Below, in pieces: positions 20,422 to 28,834 of a stretch of DNA of 64,000 bases. The notes under the pieces are model-generated. The model was not told the DNA's origin. It did no database searches and was given only the letters and a program-made list of their open reading frames with translations. The stretch is from Pseudomonas sp. Bout1 (lineage in GTDB: Bacteria; Pseudomonadota; Gammaproteobacteria; Pseudomonadales; Pseudomonadaceae): contig NZ_JAVIWK010000001.1 of assembly GCF_034314165.1 (NCBI RefSeq), positions 3,549,001-3,613,000 on the forward strand. The letters run 5' to 3'. The translations under genes were made by a program, and so were the position numbers. The first letter of the stretch is position 1. Every line of letters starts with the position of its first letter.

Positions 20422-20733
20422 ATGAAGATTATTGAGCGAGTCGAGATTGAGGCAATCACCGACGTAAAGTGCGACGTGTGCAGGTGCTCGACCCGATTGG
20501 AGACTGGCGGGTTTCAGTTCGCTACTCTCCAAGCGCACTGGGGGTTTGGTACCAAACATGATGGCGAACGCTATGAAATCCACCTCTGTGAGGGCTGCTT
20601 CTTCGGAACGATTGCTTACATAAAACAAGAGCGGCGCATACAGAGTCTTTTCGATGAAAGTGACCAAGCTAACTCTGAAGAACTTGGCTTGGTTGTCAGG
20701 GGTGACTTTTTTGGTGAATCCAGGCATCGGTAG
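20422..20733 (+). CDS. Zinc-ribbon protein of unknown function, 103 residues
   Basis: Two Cys pairs (CDVCRCS and LCEGCF) separated by about 45 residues suggest one zinc site. The text between (TGGFQFATLQAHWGFGTKHDGERYEIHL) recalls a conserved family that I associate with proteobacterial islands but cannot name. GAGG lies 7 nt before the chosen ATG. It may be co-transcribed with cobB. Confidence 0.72.
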   Translation: MKIIERVEIEAITDVKCDVCRCSTRLETGGFQFATLQAHWGFGTKHDGERYEIHLCEGCFFGTIAYIKQERRIQSLFDESDQANSEELGLVVRGDFFGESRHR

Positions 20734-20900
20734 ATAGGGTGACTCTCGACATTGCATGCTGCTTCACCAGGACTGAGTGATAATCCGATGCAAGCGGGTG
20801 CTTTTAGCAAGAAGTCGACGTAACACGGTTAGCCCTTCGTCAGGCACCAAAAACTTAGGTGAGAACGGTCAGTCAGTTGAATGGATCTCGTGTGGTTCCG

Positions 20901-20930
20901 GATTTCCGCCAATCCTGATAGGCGGAAATC
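20901..20930. repeat. Perfect 10-bp inverted repeat
   Basis: GATTTCCGCC and GGCGGAAATC enclose a 10-nt loop. There is no T-run after it on either strand, so it may be a factor-binding site or an mRNA hairpin and not a classical terminator. Confidence 0.55.
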
Positions 20931-21072
20931 GGGATCAAAGAGGAGGGCGGTCATCCCCTTTAAAAGACGCATGAAATTGGCCCCCCTGCGAAGCGCTTAA
21001 AACGTATTCGACTGCTGACACCCGATGATAGGATTATCAAAATCCTGCTTCCCGCGTGAAGGAGTAGAGCCA

Positions 21073-21549
21073 TTGAGCACTTCAGCACCTGAGCGGCGCC
21101 AAAGTGGAAAGCATGAGAGGTTGCGTAACTTAGGGGCCGAGGAGTTTTGGGCCTTCAGTTCCGGTCGCTTCGCACTTAGGGATTCTGAGCGACTGACCCA
21201 GATTAAGAACGGATTTCCAGCCCATCTTTTTCAGGCCATGCGCCGAACTTTTAACCTTCAAGAACACGCCTTGAGTGTTCTCCTCAATACCTCGATGACA
21301 ACGCTTGAACGACGAGTTCGTGAGCACCGAGCCCTTGATGCCGCCGTGTCCGAGCGCATGGATCGTATAGCAACCGTTTCACACTTGGCAGAAAGAGTCT
21401 TTGAGGACCGAGATGCCGTAGTGCAATGGATGACAAGGGCGAACAAGGCCCTGGCCGGGAACGCACCAATCCTGCTCTGCGAGACTGAAATTGGTGCTCG
21501 GCAAGTCCGCCGGGCACTCCGTGCTTTAGACTCTGGAGGCGTAGCTTGA
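21073..21549 (+). CDS. Xre/MbcA/ParS-type antitoxin (orphan)
   Basis: 158 residues. An all-helical HTH-like middle part (LFQAMRRTFNLQEHALSVLLNTSMTTLERRV) precedes the toxin-binding domain of this family, whose end RANKALAGNAPILLCETEIGARQVRRAL is diagnostic. Such antitoxins pair with RES-domain NAD-degrading toxins encoded immediately downstream. The TTG start is taken because AAGGAG lies 8 nt before it; the longer ATG-started frame has no ribosome site. No RES domain is recognisable downstream. Confidence 0.85.
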   Translation: MSTSAPERRQSGKHERLRNLGAEEFWAFSSGRFALRDSERLTQIKNGFPAHLFQAMRRTFNLQEHALSVLLNTSMTTLERRVREHRALDAAVSERMDRIATVSHLAERVFEDRDAVVQWMTRANKALAGNAPILLCETEIGARQVRRALRALDSGGVA

Positions 21550-21800
21550 TTGCATCCGTATCGACTAAAAGAGCAGCCATAAGCCGTCAGTCCATAATTG
21601 CTATGTCAACCCCGCTGCCCTCAGCCCCGATTCAGAGAGCTCTTAGCCGCAAGAACTGGCTCTTCGCCCAATCCCTACGCTACGGATTCGTCGTGCCTGA
21701 AGAGAGGTCTACTGTAACCGTCCGGCCAAGTCACATATCGAACTCCAGCGTTAAGTGCGACGGTGTCCGCGTATGTTTAAGCGAACGCGATCATCCTTAG
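21546..21800 (+). pseudogene. Frame overlapping the antitoxin stop; probable toxin relic
   Basis: A TTG overlaps the antitoxin stop (TTGA), the usual start position for the toxin gene of such a pair. The 84-codon frame shows no RES-domain motif and is rich in Ser/Arg with no clear fold. I read it as the degenerated remainder of a toxin gene, or a chance frame. Confidence 0.3.
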
Positions 21801-22089
21801 CGTTAGGATTTCCATGCGCCAACGTAGCTCTCATCCCAAACCGTTCAAAGTCCAGGTCGTCCAGAAAGTGTTTTGATCAGAGGTGTACTTTCATCTTTAA
21901 CAGGCAGCTCAATTTCGTTTCGATAAGACAAAAAAATTCATGGTTGTCATCTCTCAATCAGAATTATAAGGACTGCATCGGTGACGCAATTTCTCTCCCT
22001 CGAGAAAGGTCAAAAGGTCAGCAATTCTGTCTGTGCGGGAAGAGTGTCGCATTTTTGTTTTGTTAACCACTTTGTTCGAGGAGAAAGCG

Positions 22090-23130
22090 ATGTCGCGTGA
22101 GGTCGCAACGAAGGAATCAGTCAGTGCCGCCCGACAGCACCTTTTAAGCCGCGGCATCACGCCAACACAACGCAACGTTTTGGAAATCACCGGCGGCTCT
22201 ATTAGCACGGTTAACAGGTTCATGAAGGAGCTGGATGAGGAGGGCAGGGATATGCTCGGCCCCGGCGACCGCACCCAAGAGCGTCTCGGTGCCTTGGTAA
22301 AGGCCCTGCATGCTGAGTTACAGCTACAGGCCAAGGAAACCATCACCCGCGCCGCCGCAGAGAACGAAAAACTGCTGGACAAAGCCAACGGTGATCTTGA
22401 GGCAGTCCAGCAGGACTACGATGCGCTGAAGGCCCAGCTGACGGAAGTCGATCAGAAATGTGAGTACCAGGCCGACGAGTGCGCCAAGGTTATTGGCGAG
22501 AACAACCGTGCTAATACTGAGATTACGGCTCAGGCGAGGAGCCTCGCACATACCGAGCAGGCCAGGGTTCTACTCGAGACACGCGCCAGTAAGTTGGAGC
22601 GCGATCTAACCCGTTCGCAGGATGCATTTATCGCCTATCAGGATTTGATGGGTGAGAACCGGCGGAGGGATCAGGACACATTCAACTCCGCCTTGGAAGG
22701 CATCAGGCTTGAGCTCAGAGAGTCGGGCAACCAGTTATCCTCTGCGAACCTCGCGCATCAGGATACGACCGCACGAAACCTGGTATTGAACCGCGATGCC
22801 GAACGCCTTTCCTCTGAAGTCGGCAACCTGACCGAGAAGGTGCATGAGTTGCAGGACTCTCTAAGAAATGAGCGAATCTTGCTCGATTCGGCACGCCAAG
22901 CAGAAACAGCCCAGAAAATTGCAACTGGGAGGGCACAAGGGCAAATCATTCTGCTAAGCAAGCAGCTCGAGGAAGCCACCAGTTTGCGGAGCTCCGTTGA
23001 AATTAAAGTTCAAGCGCTTGAGAAAGAACTGCGTGCTCACAAGTTGGCGGGCGAAGCTCATCGACCCAAAAATACTGCTCCCCAACTTTCTGAAACTCAA
23101 CAACAACCAAAAGAAGTGAATGAACCTTAG
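22090..23130 (+). CDS. KfrA-like DNA-binding coiled-coil protein
   Basis: 346 residues. Residues 1-70 resemble the KfrA N-terminal DNA-binding domain (winged-helix pattern ...SAARQHLLSRGITPTQRNVLEITGGSISTVNRFMKEL). The remainder is one long Gln/Glu/Leu-rich coiled coil up to about residue 320 and a disordered Pro/Gln tail. KfrA is a plasmid regulator and segregation-helping filament protein; chromosomal relatives sit on islands. GAGGAG 5 nt before the ATG sets the start. The gene is 810 nt left of dif. Confidence 0.78.
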   Translation: MSREVATKESVSAARQHLLSRGITPTQRNVLEITGGSISTVNRFMKELDEEGRDMLGPGDRTQERLGALVKALHAELQLQAKETITRAAAENEKLLDKANGDLEAVQQDYDALKAQLTEVDQKCEYQADECAKVIGENNRANTEITAQARSLAHTEQARVLLETRASKLERDLTRSQDAFIAYQDLMGENRRRDQDTFNSALEGIRLELRESGNQLSSANLAHQDTTARNLVLNRDAERLSSEVGNLTEKVHELQDSLRNERILLDSARQAETAQKIATGRAQGQIILLSKQLEEATSLRSSVEIKVQALEKELRAHKLAGEAHRPKNTAPQLSETQQQPKEVNEP

Positions 23131-23939
23131 CCGGTGGAGCCAACATCGAGATTGTATGCGCCGGCATAGCTCCGAGAGCTGCCTGAGATTTAGGACATGT
23201 TTCGGAGCAAGCCACCTGGTCTTGGGTTGTGATGCGGCTGACCCGCTAGGAAACATCCTTCTGCTTCAAAAAATTAGGGAGGAGATGAATAACCGTCCGG
23301 GCATCACACTTTTCGAAGGAAGCTGCCGCAGACAGCGAAAACCTGAGCCACAGGCCCCTGGCCATATGAAAAGTACGCGAGGAGATATCACTCGGCATGA
23401 ACTTTGGAAGAAAAAAATCGGTGCGGTGTAAGCTGCGACGTTTGGGCCAGATGTGCACTCAAGGCTCGGAAGTAATTCGTCGGTCCCGTGTAAAACGCGT
23501 CAGTTCTCACGATTACTTCAGGTTCCGAACCAAGAATTATTTCCGAGGACTGCATGCGTGCGATCTCAAAGATACATACATCCGACAGCGTAGCTTCAAA
23601 CTCGGAGCTGCAACGCTCAGCGGCGTTTCGTCTGCCGAAAGAAATGGACAAGGAAACGTGCAGAACCAATCACTAGAGTTGCACATTTGTACAAATTTTT
23701 ACCACACAGTTTCAAATTTGCGAACACAAGGGAAGCAATAGGGGAATTCAGACTCGGAAGGTTTCAAAATCGCGCAGTCGCAAGCCAGTTCGATCGGCCT
23801 ACCAGATCAGAGATCCGGAGATACATGGCAAAAAGAGTAGCCAGGATGAAGAGGGTACGTTCATGTCGAAGTGGTTCAGCTGAAGCCATTGCCTCCGCAG
23901 TCTCAAGCACGTAGTCCCACATCTACGCTGTGATCTTCA
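23131..23939. other. Gene-free stretch flanking dif on the left
   Basis: About 810 nt in which I recognise no gene, although short overlapping frames occur on both strands around 23390-23740. The last 60 nt before dif become AT-rich. Confidence 0.45.
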
Positions 23940-23967
23940 ATTTAACATAATATACATTATGCGAACC
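23940..23967. other. dif: chromosome-dimer-resolution site, also phage attL
   Basis: Plus-strand order: XerD arm ATTTAACATAA (23940-23950), central TATACA (23951-23956), XerC arm TTATGCGAACC (23957-23967). On the other strand this differs from E. coli dif at one of 28 positions as I recall that site. The XerD arm and centre are chromosomal; the XerC arm is the first 11 bases of the prophage, so integration rebuilt a complete dif at the left end. Confidence 0.93.
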
Positions 23968-24025
23968 TTCGTATTGGGGTGTCAGGGTCAGTGGAGGTCA
24001 GATTTCAAGCTAGGCACTGCCGTTT

Positions 24026-25015
24026 TCATCGCCCTAAAGGTTCGTACTCTGCAATCTCTTCAATACGCTTTTTGACCGTTTCTTCACGGGCCTTTGCATA
24101 AATCAGCGGCCAAATAGTTCCACCTTCAGCGCGGCTACCTCCAGCAGTAAAATTTCCCCAGATGTCAGAGTATGCTTCCCAAGCTCGTTGCGATTCTTCA
24201 AAAAGGTGATTTTGCTCATCTGAGATTTCAAAATCGCTCCTAAGCTTGGCAATGGCAGTCTCCATAATCTGCGTTTGATACTGAAGAGATTCACCCGCAG
24301 CAATGTTCATATCTGTTTGCGTCAAAGGTGCGCCTGGGAAAAGCGTTTCAGCTATCAACTCATCCGAAGCCTTTAAAAACGCGATGCAGTGTTCAAAGCA
24401 CGACTCGATTTCCTGTGAGTTGATTTCATACGCTGAAGCAATCTCATGACAAATAATGTGCCGCAGTTCGAATGTACGTTTTACTCCTGCAAAAACTCTA
24501 TTTGGATCTTGCAATACAGGTGCTAAAGGTTCATTTAGTATTTCTACAGCCCAACGATCGTGGACTGTGCGCAAAGCCACGACAAAATCTTTCCCTAAAA
24601 GAATTCCAAGCCACTTGTTTATATGTTCGAAGCTACTGATTGAAACACTGTGAGCAACCATCTCACCAACAGTGATTGTCTTGCCATGGATTGCTCTTAA
24701 GATTGAAAAATCAATCTTTTGTCCTGTCGCCTCAGCATTACTCAAAAATGGTTCTCCAGCGTCTATAAGCTCCTGGATCACCATTCGAAAGTAACCTTCG
24801 ATGCACGCTATTAAAGCGACAGGGAAATACTTAATAAACTCAGGATCTACGTCCTTTCGTGCTTCAAATGCTTGCGCCATAGCCGAAAGTCGGATGGGTA
24901 ACTCTGTCATGGAGGACCCGAAGCGACGGCGCTGACGAATTTCTGAGATTTCTTGGATAATATCTCGAGTGCGGCTCATAGATGGACCATTTCCCGGCTG
25001 TTTAGCAGCCCACAT
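24026..25015 (-). CDS. HEPN-like / LprI(DUF1311)-like fusion protein, phage cargo (copy 1)
   Basis: 329 residues, no known inovirus counterpart. The N-terminal two thirds is all-helical; LRHIICHEIA carries R185-x4-H190, the Rx4-6H motif that forms the RNase site of HEPN domains, late in a helical bundle after ALIACIEGYFRMVIQ. The C-terminal part (about 255-325) has SQRAWEAYSD and GGTIWPLIYAKAREE, the pattern of LprI/DUF1311 domains, but without their cysteines and without a signal peptide. The start is uncertain: an inner Met at 13 is also possible. It sits last, after the secretin, beside the attachment site, a usual place for accessory genes. A role in phage or host defence is inference. 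Confidence 0.7.
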   Translation of the reverse strand: MWAAKQPGNGPSMSRTRDIIQEISEIRQRRRFGSSMTELPIRLSAMAQAFEARKDVDPEFIKYFPVALIACIEGYFRMVIQELIDAGEPFLSNAEATGQKIDFSILRAIHGKTITVGEMVAHSVSISSFEHINKWLGILLGKDFVVALRTVHDRWAVEILNEPLAPVLQDPNRVFAGVKRTFELRHIICHEIASAYEINSQEIESCFEHCIAFLKASDELIAETLFPGAPLTQTDMNIAAGESLQYQTQIMETAIAKLRSDFEISDEQNHLFEESQRAWEAYSDIWGNFTAGGSRAEGGTIWPLIYAKAREETVKKRIEEIAEYEPLGR

Positions 25016-25029
25016 TAGCTCAAGTCACA

Positions 25030-25063
25030 GCAGGGAAATGAATAAATAGGGGATAAATCCTGC
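25030..25063 (-). promoter_or_regulatory. 5' leader hairpin before the HEPN-like gene (copy 1)
   Basis: AGCAGG and CCTGCT arms enclose an AT-rich loop about 20 nt upstream of the HEPN-like start. A strong Shine-Dalgarno-like AAGGAGAG lies just 5' on the minus strand but is followed by no start codon. Present also at 34661 and 44297. Confidence 0.35.
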
Positions 25064-25091
25064 TATTATTCTCTCCTTAAGAAGATCCAGT

Positions 25092-25127
25092 TATAACTAT
25101 ACTAAATAGTCCTTTAGTTTAGTTATA
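25092..25127. repeat. AT-rich 15-bp inverted repeat between secretin and HEPN-like genes (copy 1)
   Basis: Arms TATAACTATACTAAA and TTTAGTTTAGTTATA pair at 14 of 15 positions around a 6-nt loop, 5 nt after the secretin stop. No T-run follows, so it could be an operator or mRNA-end hairpin that insulates the cargo gene. Copies at 34723-34758 and 44359-44394. Confidence 0.6.
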
Positions 25128-25132
25128 TTAAA

Positions 25133-26380
25133 TCATCGATCAACCAGCCTCGGTGTCAGAAAAAGAACAAGCTCCGTACTGGTAGAAACCTTGGACTTAC
25201 TAGTGAAAAGCCACTTGAAGCCAGGGATTTTGCCAAAGAAAGGCACACCCTTAGTCACGGTGCTTTCAACGTCTGAGTAAACACCCCCCAAAGCAACTGT
25301 CTGGCCGAATCCGGAAAAAACACGCGACGTTAGGGACGTTGTCTTTATAGGTGGCACCCCATTCATTGCGTTCGAATAATCCGGCTCATTCTTCGACAGA
25401 ATGACATCAAGCAAAACACCCTTCTCGTTCACTAAAGGTGTGACGTCCAAAGACAGAGCAGCTTCTTTAAAAGAAATCGACGTTGAGCCCTCACCGGCAG
25501 ATTGTTGGTAAGGAACCTGAGAGCCTTTTACGATCTTGGCCTGATGCCGGTCAGATGTGTAAACCCGAGGACTGGAGATCACCCTGCCCTTACCAAGCTG
25601 CTCCATAGCACTCAATGTTGCATCAAGACTCACTGCCCTTGAAACAATGCCGACACCTGCGACAGCAGCAGATGAGAGCCCTAAAGGGACAGAACCCACA
25701 ACAGTTCCAGCACCACTACCGATAGAACCGCCCCACTCCACTCCTAAGTTTTTAGAATAGGAGCGATCTACTTCAACTATCCGAGCCTCGATCATGACTT
25801 GCTTACGCGAGTAATCGACAGCGGCAATCAGAGTTTTAAGCTGAGCTAAACGCGCCTTACTCATTCTGGCAACGATGATCGAAGAACCGTCCTCAAAAGA
25901 CAGAGTCTCACCAGGATCGAGAGGAAACGCTTTTATTGCATCCGACGCCAAAATGTTATGTACCTTGAGGATCGAAATATCAAAGGAATTGACGGCAAAA
26001 GACGCGCCGGTGTGTATTTTCTGATCTTGACCAGGTGCATAAGCATTTGCTGAGTATGAATCACCTGGACGAGGATAAGCACTAACACGTAGAAAATTAC
26101 CTTCGACTGTATATAAAAGCCCCTTAAGAGACGTCACATATTCAATTGCCTCATCCCAGCTCACATCCTTCATTCGCATAGAAAGTGAACCACGGATGTT
26201 CTCATCTAAAACAAGATTCAAGCCGCGATAATCGGCCAAAAGTTGTAGTGCTGACGAAACCTGAATGGTCTGAAAATCAAAAGTCAGTTGCTGGGGAGCG
26301 GTTTCTGCCTGGGCAAAGGAAACAAAGAAAAATAAGAATGCAGCAACGTAGAGGCGGCACAGGGACTTAAGGGTATTCAT
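25133..26380 (-). CDS. Phage secretin, pIV-like outer-membrane exit channel (copy 1)
   Basis: 415 residues. Signal peptide 1-25 (cleavage after SFAQA). An N-terminal STN-like domain (VSSALQLLADYRGLNLVLDENI) is followed by a secretin_N part (FDISILKVHNILASDAIKAF) and the secretin beta-domain with GRVISSPRVYTSD and VPFFGKIPGFKWLF, ending in ELVLFLTPRLVDR. It would form the gated pore through which the filament leaves the cell. Ff phages carry their own pIV, whereas CTXphi borrows a host secretin; this phage is of the first kind. Lies 53 nt after zot. Confidence 0.92.
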   Translation of the reverse strand: MNTLKSLCRLYVAAFLFFFVSFAQAETAPQQLTFDFQTIQVSSALQLLADYRGLNLVLDENIRGSLSMRMKDVSWDEAIEYVTSLKGLLYTVEGNFLRVSAYPRPGDSYSANAYAPGQDQKIHTGASFAVNSFDISILKVHNILASDAIKAFPLDPGETLSFEDGSSIIVARMSKARLAQLKTLIAAVDYSRKQVMIEARIVEVDRSYSKNLGVEWGGSIGSGAGTVVGSVPLGLSSAAVAGVGIVSRAVSLDATLSAMEQLGKGRVISSPRVYTSDRHQAKIVKGSQVPYQQSAGEGSTSISFKEAALSLDVTPLVNEKGVLLDVILSKNEPDYSNAMNGVPPIKTTSLTSRVFSGFGQTVALGGVYSDVESTVTKGVPFFGKIPGFKWLFTSKSKVSTSTELVLFLTPRLVDR

Positions 26381-26412
26381 GACATGAGTTCCAGGGCACT
26401 GGTTGATTAATC

Positions 26413-26447
26413 GGGGTCGGTCTTAGCGCTACGCTAAAGACCACCCC
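26413..26447 (-). promoter_or_regulatory. Hairpin between zot and secretin genes (copy 1)
   Basis: GGGTCGGTCTTAGCG and CGCTAAAGACCACCC pair with one offset and a short loop, spanning the zot stop codon. No T-run follows. It may stabilise or partly block transcript leading to the secretin gene, whose overexpression is toxic in Ff phages. Same at 36044 and 45680. Confidence 0.45.
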
Positions 26448-27471
26448 CAATTAACCCACCTGTAATTGGGTTAGGTTTTTTTAATGACCAATTAGTAATC
26501 TTGAATCCGTCAACCAAGCAATAAGCCTCGGTAAAGTCCGGAAAATATCGACAATGAGAAAAAGAAACGTACCGTGTATTTCCGTTGTTATCCGCTATTA
26601 GGGCAAGAGCCTCAGAAACTACCTTTGACGATGGATCGGGCTTTGACGGATGAATAAAGCCAACAAGACGCCAAGTGGTTGAGATTGGAGACTCAGGTGA
26701 TTTAATAGGTTTATTGGACTTTGCCGTTGAAGTGATAGGTTCAGCCAGACCAGGAGAATCCGAGGAAAAGAAACTTTTGACACCGTAGATACCTAAACCC
26801 ATGAACAGGACAAAAGCTCCAGCCGTTGCCCAAAGTCCAAATGAACGCAAGATACTTGCACGACCATCAGCAGCAGACTCATCACCGACTGCACCAGAAC
26901 TAGACTGAGTAGCCGACTTGTAAAATACAAATACAGATGGCTTAAAGGTGCCGGCAGTAGTCCTGACGAGCTTAGACTTTGACGGAGCATCACCGGTAAC
27001 AGCACCGTTATAAATATCAACCTTATACGTTTTCTTACTTAACTTCCTGATTCGGTAAGTTGTTTCAATAAGGAGACGAACCCAAGAGGAAATCTGAGCT
27101 AAATCCTGCGTTACCAGGACGACGCGCATAGAGTTGTTTTTATCGTCAACACGGTGCCTATGCTCAGCCAACAACGATTTATCAATAAAGTTAGCATGGT
27201 TTACATTCTGGCCTGCGGGCCAGCGTCTCCAGCATTCATCGATGATTGCAACACAGCCTGCCGGAAATAATTCGAATAAATCCGGATGTTCATACCAGTC
27301 GGCTGGCAGTTGAGTAATTTTTCCGCCAAAAGTAGCCAGTAAATCGTCAACAGACAAAGGAATATTAGTAACAACATGCCTATCTTGTTTGAGCGACGGA
27401 ATAACCACATGTTCAGTTACACCGTAGGTCTTCCCTGCTCCTGGCTTGCCCACATAACCGTGAATAGCCAT
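26434..27471 (-). CDS. zot: Zot/pI morphogenesis ATPase (copy 1)
   Basis: 345 residues. N-terminal P-loop GKPGAGKT at 8-15, Walker B CVAIIDE ending at E79, and the ECWRRWPAG stretch typical of Zot proteins. One membrane helix at about 211-231 (FGLWATAGAFVLFMGLGIYGV) is followed by a periplasmic domain of about 110 residues. pI/Zot proteins drive filament assembly at the inner membrane and contact the secretin. The name comes from the V. cholerae homologue; nothing suggests toxin activity here. Confidence 0.93.
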   Translation of the reverse strand: MAIHGYVGKPGAGKTYGVTEHVVIPSLKQDRHVVTNIPLSVDDLLATFGGKITQLPADWYEHPDLFELFPAGCVAIIDECWRRWPAGQNVNHANFIDKSLLAEHRHRVDDKNNSMRVVLVTQDLAQISSWVRLLIETTYRIRKLSKKTYKVDIYNGAVTGDAPSKSKLVRTTAGTFKPSVFVFYKSATQSSSGAVGDESAADGRASILRSFGLWATAGAFVLFMGLGIYGVKSFFSSDSPGLAEPITSTAKSNKPIKSPESPISTTWRLVGFIHPSKPDPSSKVVSEALALIADNNGNTRYVSFSHCRYFPDFTEAYCLVDGFKITNWSLKKPNPITGGLIGGGL

Positions 27472-27474
27472 AAA

Positions 27475-27759
27475 TCACCCAATCAACGGAATGCGACGAA
27501 CAAGGAAGCGCAGAAGATAAGCACTCGTAACAACACTGATGCCAAATGGAACTTGCATGATATTCAGGAAATACCAAACAGACGGGTCAATTGCAGAAAA
27601 TAGCTGTGCAGCACTTTGGATAATTCCAACAATGAAGCTAGTACTAATCAAATCAAGAAGAGCCTGATAAAGCCAGTCTGCGACCGCGACTGGAATGTCA
27701 GCGATGAATTGTAAGATATCTTGCAGTATAGATAAGAGCCAATTACCAAACGCAGACAT
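27475..27759 (-). CDS. DUF2523/pVI-like minor virion protein (copy 1)
   Basis: 94 residues with three hydrophobic segments (LLSILQDILQFIADI, LDLISTSFIVGIIQSAA, FLNIMQVPFGISVVTSAYLLRFLV) and a basic C-terminus RRIPLIG. This size, order and position directly before zot match DUF2523 proteins, the functional pVI class. The ATG follows GGGGGAGGG by 4 nt; the frame extends five codons upstream to a TTG that lies within the ribosome site. Three bases separate it from zot. Confidence 0.82.
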   Translation of the reverse strand: MSAFGNWLLSILQDILQFIADIPVAVADWLYQALLDLISTSFIVGIIQSAAQLFSAIDPSVWYFLNIMQVPFGISVVTSAYLLRFLVRRIPLIG

Positions 27760-27792
27760 AAATCCCTCCCCCAAAAACTTTGGTGGCTAAAA

Positions 27793-28833
27793 TCAAGCGG
27801 ACAGAAAGACACGCAGTGCAAGGAGGCTCCAAGCAGCCAAGAATACAGCACTTAGAACAGGCGAAATTGAAGCGAATAAAGCACAGTGCGCATCGAAGCT
27901 GACGATAGTTCCTAAAATGGCTATATCAGCAGTAGGACAGATACCACCAGAATTTGCAGAGGCAATATTTTCTTTAAACTCCGTCATGGCTTGACCAAAA
28001 CCAGAGTCATTAAGGTCTACTTGCATACCATGAACAAAAGCCTTGTAGTGGACAGCGTTGACCTCACTATCAAGAACGGCATCTGCGTTTAACTGCCCGG
28101 GATTAGTGAAAGAGAGCTCACCGTCAAAACCGGAATCGCCATTCCCACCGTTATTATCACCACCTGTATTTCCTCCATCCCCAGGGTTAGGAGGGGTGCC
28201 ATCGTCGCCGCCGTCGCCAGGATCAACAACGGGGTTGAGAGGATCTCCAACGGCTGGTGAGGTATATCCGGAGTCAGCACCGCATGACGGATTCGAGGTA
28301 TTAAGACCCACGACGAAGTTACAAAAACCAGTGCTAGTAGAGCCAGAAGCAAAGTAACAGTTGGTACTAGTAACTGAGCTAGCCAAGTAAGAGCATGAAT
28401 TATGACAAATGTCAGAAGTAACAGAATCTTCTTTCCAAGAGACAAAGGATTTACCTGACGATTTAATGATTGGAGAGTTAGGGCCTCGTGACTCGACTGT
28501 TTCAGGGCAGTTAATTTCAGCCTCTTTAATGATGCCGACTGTATTAGATATTACGTTGCCGTAAAAACTGTAAGAGAAACTGCAACTTGCGACAGCATCA
28601 CTTAATAGAGAACACGAGCCCGGCGTGTAATTCACTCTAGTAGCATTTGTCTTATATTGGTCAGCCGCCTTTGTATACTCAACGATAAAAGATTCGGGTG
28701 AAGGTTGTGTGCCAGAGGCCGCACACTCTTTGGGAGTATTGGATAAGTGAGCGTTACCACACTTCCAGCCAGCAGAAGCTTTGAAGGGAAAGGCTGCTAG
28801 GAACAAAAGAGGCAGTAGGTAAATAGCCTTCAT
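27793..28833 (-). CDS. pIII-like minor coat/adsorption protein (copy 1)
   Basis: 346 residues. Signal peptide 1-21 (MKAIYLLPLLFLAAFPFKASA). A Cys-rich N-terminal domain is followed by a Pro/Gly/Asp/Asn linker (about 205-245, repeats of DGG, NTGG, NNGG) like the glycine linkers of Ff pIII. The C-terminal domain ends in a membrane anchor (SISPVLSAVFLAAWSLLALRVFL). It would sit at the filament tip and bind the host receptor, and also release the particle. The ATG following GGGGTGGTGAT was chosen; the frame runs 43 codons further up across the coat-gene terminator, which cannot be coding. Confidence 0.85.
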   Translation of the reverse strand: MKAIYLLPLLFLAAFPFKASAGWKCGNAHLSNTPKECAASGTQPSPESFIVEYTKAADQYKTNATRVNYTPGSCSLLSDAVASCSFSYSFYGNVISNTVGIIKEAEINCPETVESRGPNSPIIKSSGKSFVSWKEDSVTSDICHNSCSYLASSVTSTNCYFASGSTSTGFCNFVVGLNTSNPSCGADSGYTSPAVGDPLNPVVDPGDGGDDGTPPNPGDGGNTGGDNNGGNGDSGFDGELSFTNPGQLNADAVLDSEVNAVHYKAFVHGMQVDLNDSGFGQAMTEFKENIASANSGGICPTADIAILGTIVSFDAHCALFASISPVLSAVFLAAWSLLALRVFLSA

Positions 28834-28834
28834 A

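Noticed and set aside
20901..20930. Rho-independent terminator
   Set aside because: The stem is perfect but no T-run follows on either strand, so it is listed only as an inverted repeat.
21546..22089. RES-domain toxin after the ParS-type antitoxin
   Set aside because: No RES motif (GRWN, VYTSESLALA-like) was found in any forward frame I read.
23388..23741. Overlapping frames on both strands left of dif as genes
   Set aside because: Neither has a ribosome site, recognisable motif or gene-like composition.
26434..27471. Zot as an enterotoxin
   Set aside because: Residues and context are those of an inovirus assembly ATPase; the toxin fragment of V. cholerae Zot is not recognisable.
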